Source of the DNA: Prevotellaceae bacterium
GTDB lineage: Bacteria > Bacteroidota > Bacteroidia > Bacteroidales > Bacteroidaceae
NCBI GenBank assembly: GCA_030523505.1
Contig: JAUNIK010000124.1
Coordinates: forward strand, 1-7,691
DNA length: 7,691 nt
Direction: 5' to 3'
Notes under the pieces: model-generated
Databases searched by the model: none
What the model was told of the DNA's origin: nothing
The model's input: only the letters and a program-made list of their open reading frames with translations
Shown here: positions 7,046 to 7,691 of the stretch, piece by piece
Position numbering within the stretch: the stretch's first letter is position 1
Layout of the letters: each line of letters begins with the position of its first letter
Program-made: the position numbers and the translations under genes

Positions 7046-7392
7046 AAGATCGTGGATATCCTTAAAATCTCACGATAGAACACACTTGACACCATCAGAC
7101 CTATTCCCTTGCAGTTGTCACTGAGATGATAGTCGGTAATTACCTGACCTTCTGTGATGATAATCAACTGGTTTTCCTTTACAACACGCTGTTTTGTATC
7201 TACAGTATACGACGCCTCACCCGATGTGCACAGAGCAAGGAAAAGACAGTCCATACGCATTGGTTCCACCGGAAGTGGGATCTCCTCTATCTTAGAGAAA
7301 AGCGCCATGTCTTCTCCAAGATAATCACCTTTGCAACCTAATTCGCGTGCCTGACTGACTGTTATTCCATCAATAGAAGTGTTCTTAACCAT
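7006..7392 (-). CDS. N-terminal fragment: sensory domain of the split AraC regulator
   Basis: The upstream part has 128 codons, of which about 110 are family-like. Residues about 48-105 (CLFLALCTSGEASYTVD, then KENQLIIITEGQ and GIGLMVSSVF) fit the cupin-like effector or oligomerisation domain common in Bacteroidota AraC proteins. From R111 on (RISTILCRCSCLPVLSLL) the sequence is out of frame and meaningless. Translation as written would give a truncated sensor without DNA-binding helices, almost certainly non-functional as a transcription factor. The start at 7392 has AGGA about 6 nt upstream. Confidence 0.5.
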   Translation of the reverse strand: MVKNTSIDGITVSQARELGCKGDYLGEDMALFSKIEEIPLPVEPMRMDCLFLALCTSGEASYTVDTKQRVVKENQLIIITEGQVITDYHLSDNCKGIGLMVSSVFYREILRISTILCRCSCLPVLSLL

Positions 7393-7411
7393 AGATTCCT
7401 GTATTTATCGG

Positions 7412-7442
7412 CAAATTTACGACTTTTTGGGAAAAAGAGAAA
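7412..7442 (-). promoter_or_regulatory. Candidate promoter of the AraC-family gene
   Basis: On the minus strand, TAAATTTG (7412-7419) matches the Bacteroidota -7 consensus TAnnTTTG exactly, and TTTC (7439-7442) lies 19 bp upstream in the position of the TTTG -33 box (3 of 4). The start codon at 7392 is 19 bp downstream, giving a very short leader. The spacer holds a palindrome, CTTTTT-3-AAAAAG (7423-7437). This is the best two-part promoter in the window; activity is inferred. Confidence 0.5.
7423..7437. repeat. Palindrome inside the AraC promoter spacer
   Basis: CTTTTT and AAAAAG arms flank GGG, a perfect 6-bp inverted repeat located between the candidate -33 and -7 boxes. A dimeric regulator bound there would block RNA polymerase, so autoregulation or repression is conceivable. 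The arms are homopolymeric and the region is AT-rich, so chance is a real alternative. Confidence 0.3.
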
Positions 7443-7474
7443 AGGTTTTAGAAAATATAGGTCATTAAAAACGT

Positions 7475-7517
7475 AAAAAATAACACTCTTTAGCCATTTT
7501 AAGCCAAAGAGTGTTAT
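7475..7517 (-). terminator. Intrinsic terminator of gyrB
   Basis: ATAACACTCTTT (7480-7491) and AAAGAGTGTTAT (7506-7517) form a perfect 12-bp stem around a 14-nt loop. On the minus strand the stem is followed at once by TTTTT (7479-7475), giving a classic rho-independent terminator 26 bp after the gyrB stop. The plus strand has no T-run beyond the stem, so it acts leftward only. It separates gyrB from the AraC-family gene, which has its own candidate promoter further left. Confidence 0.9.
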
Positions 7518-7542
7518 AATAGTTTATACTGACAACGCTTAT

Positions 7543-7691
7543 TTATGCGTCAATATTAGCGTATGTAGCATTCTGCTCAATGAAGATACGACGTGGCTCT
7601 ACATCATCGCCCATGAGCATTGAGAAGATCTCATCAGCATCAGCAGCATTCTCGATTGTCACTTGCTTGAGGAGACGACTCTCTGGGTTCA
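7543..7691 (-). CDS. gyrB: DNA gyrase subunit B, C-terminal end (partial)
   Basis: The ATPase subunit of type II topoisomerase that introduces negative supercoils, working with GyrA. Only the last 48 codons and the stop are in the window; the gene continues beyond position 7691. The visible residues include [20 protein letters not shown], then [19 protein letters not shown], the conserved end of the Toprim/C-terminal region (E. coli equivalent: ...[25 protein letters not shown]). The related ParE has a different tail here, and the NATYANIDA ending is typical of Bacteroidota GyrB, so gyrB is preferred. The frame is open to the window edge and ends with its own terminator. Confidence 0.93.
   Translation of the reverse strand, partial: NPESRLLKQVTIENAADADEIFSMLMGDDVEPRRIFIEQNATYANIDA

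Larger units (their letters stand above)
6500..7392 (-). pseudogene. Frameshifted AraC-family transcriptional regulator
   Basis: Two overlapping leftward frames together make one AraC-family regulator of about 297 residues: an N-terminal ligand-binding or cupin-like domain (from 7392) and a C-terminal double helix-turn-helix (ending at 6500). The frames join at about 7060-7071. The N-terminal frame reads ...FYREIL and then turns to Cys-rich nonsense until its stop at 7006-7008. The -1 frame supplies KDIHDLVSLFLFARTQ, the expected continuation. On the minus strand the site reads GAGATTTTAAGGATATC; one extra A (TTAAAGG) would restore a continuous frame. Natural inactivation, phase variation or a sequencing/assembly error could each explain this. 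The ATG at 7392 is preceded by AGGA and a TAnnTTTG box. Downstream of gyrB but separated from it by a terminator. Target genes are unknown. Confidence 0.8.

Noticed and set aside
7055..7071. Programmed -1 ribosomal frameshift in the AraC gene
   Set aside because: The sequence is not a canonical slippery heptamer and I see no clear downstream stem-loop; a lost base is simpler. Kept only as an alternative.
7126..7341. Plus-strand open frame opposite the regulator
   Set aside because: Antisense to the sensory half of the AraC gene, which is clearly family-like.

Overview
The window looks like chromosomal DNA from a Bacteroidota species, most likely Prevotella or a close relative. Three things point there: possible TAnnTTTG promoter boxes upstream of several genes, A-rich leaders with little or no Shine-Dalgarno sequence, and protein sequences typical of that group (Tricorn-like exported peptidase, cofactor-independent phosphoglycerate mutase, DUF3109 Cys-rich protein, GyrB C-terminus). 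The genus is inferred from family resemblance and was not searched.

Layout. Positions 1-79 hold a short perfect palindrome and a strong terminator. Positions 80-3316 (minus strand) encode an exported Tricorn-type serine protease. A 157-bp divergent region (3317-3473) carries one candidate promoter in each direction and a stem-loop at the expected 5' end of the rightward transcript. Three rightward genes follow: gpmI (glycolysis), ung (base-excision repair) and a 13-cysteine DUF3109 protein. They are 48 and 91 bp apart and each gap holds a hairpin. They may form one transcript, but no functional link is evident. DUF3109 converges with a leftward AraC-family regulator across a 49-bp gap containing short repeats. 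The regulator is split by a -1 frameshift and is probably a pseudogene, a sequencing error or phase-variable. The last 149 bp are the 3' end of a leftward gyrB, closed by a clear intrinsic terminator that separates it from the regulator.

The region is mostly ordinary housekeeping sequence. I found no mobile element, CRISPR array, tRNA/rRNA gene or defence cassette, and no convincing undescribed system. The points most worth checking are the broken AraC gene, the stem-loop at the start of the gpmI message, the GC-rich hairpin between gpmI and ung, the unusual internal segment in Ung, and the palindrome at the left edge. No gap between genes exceeds 300 bp.
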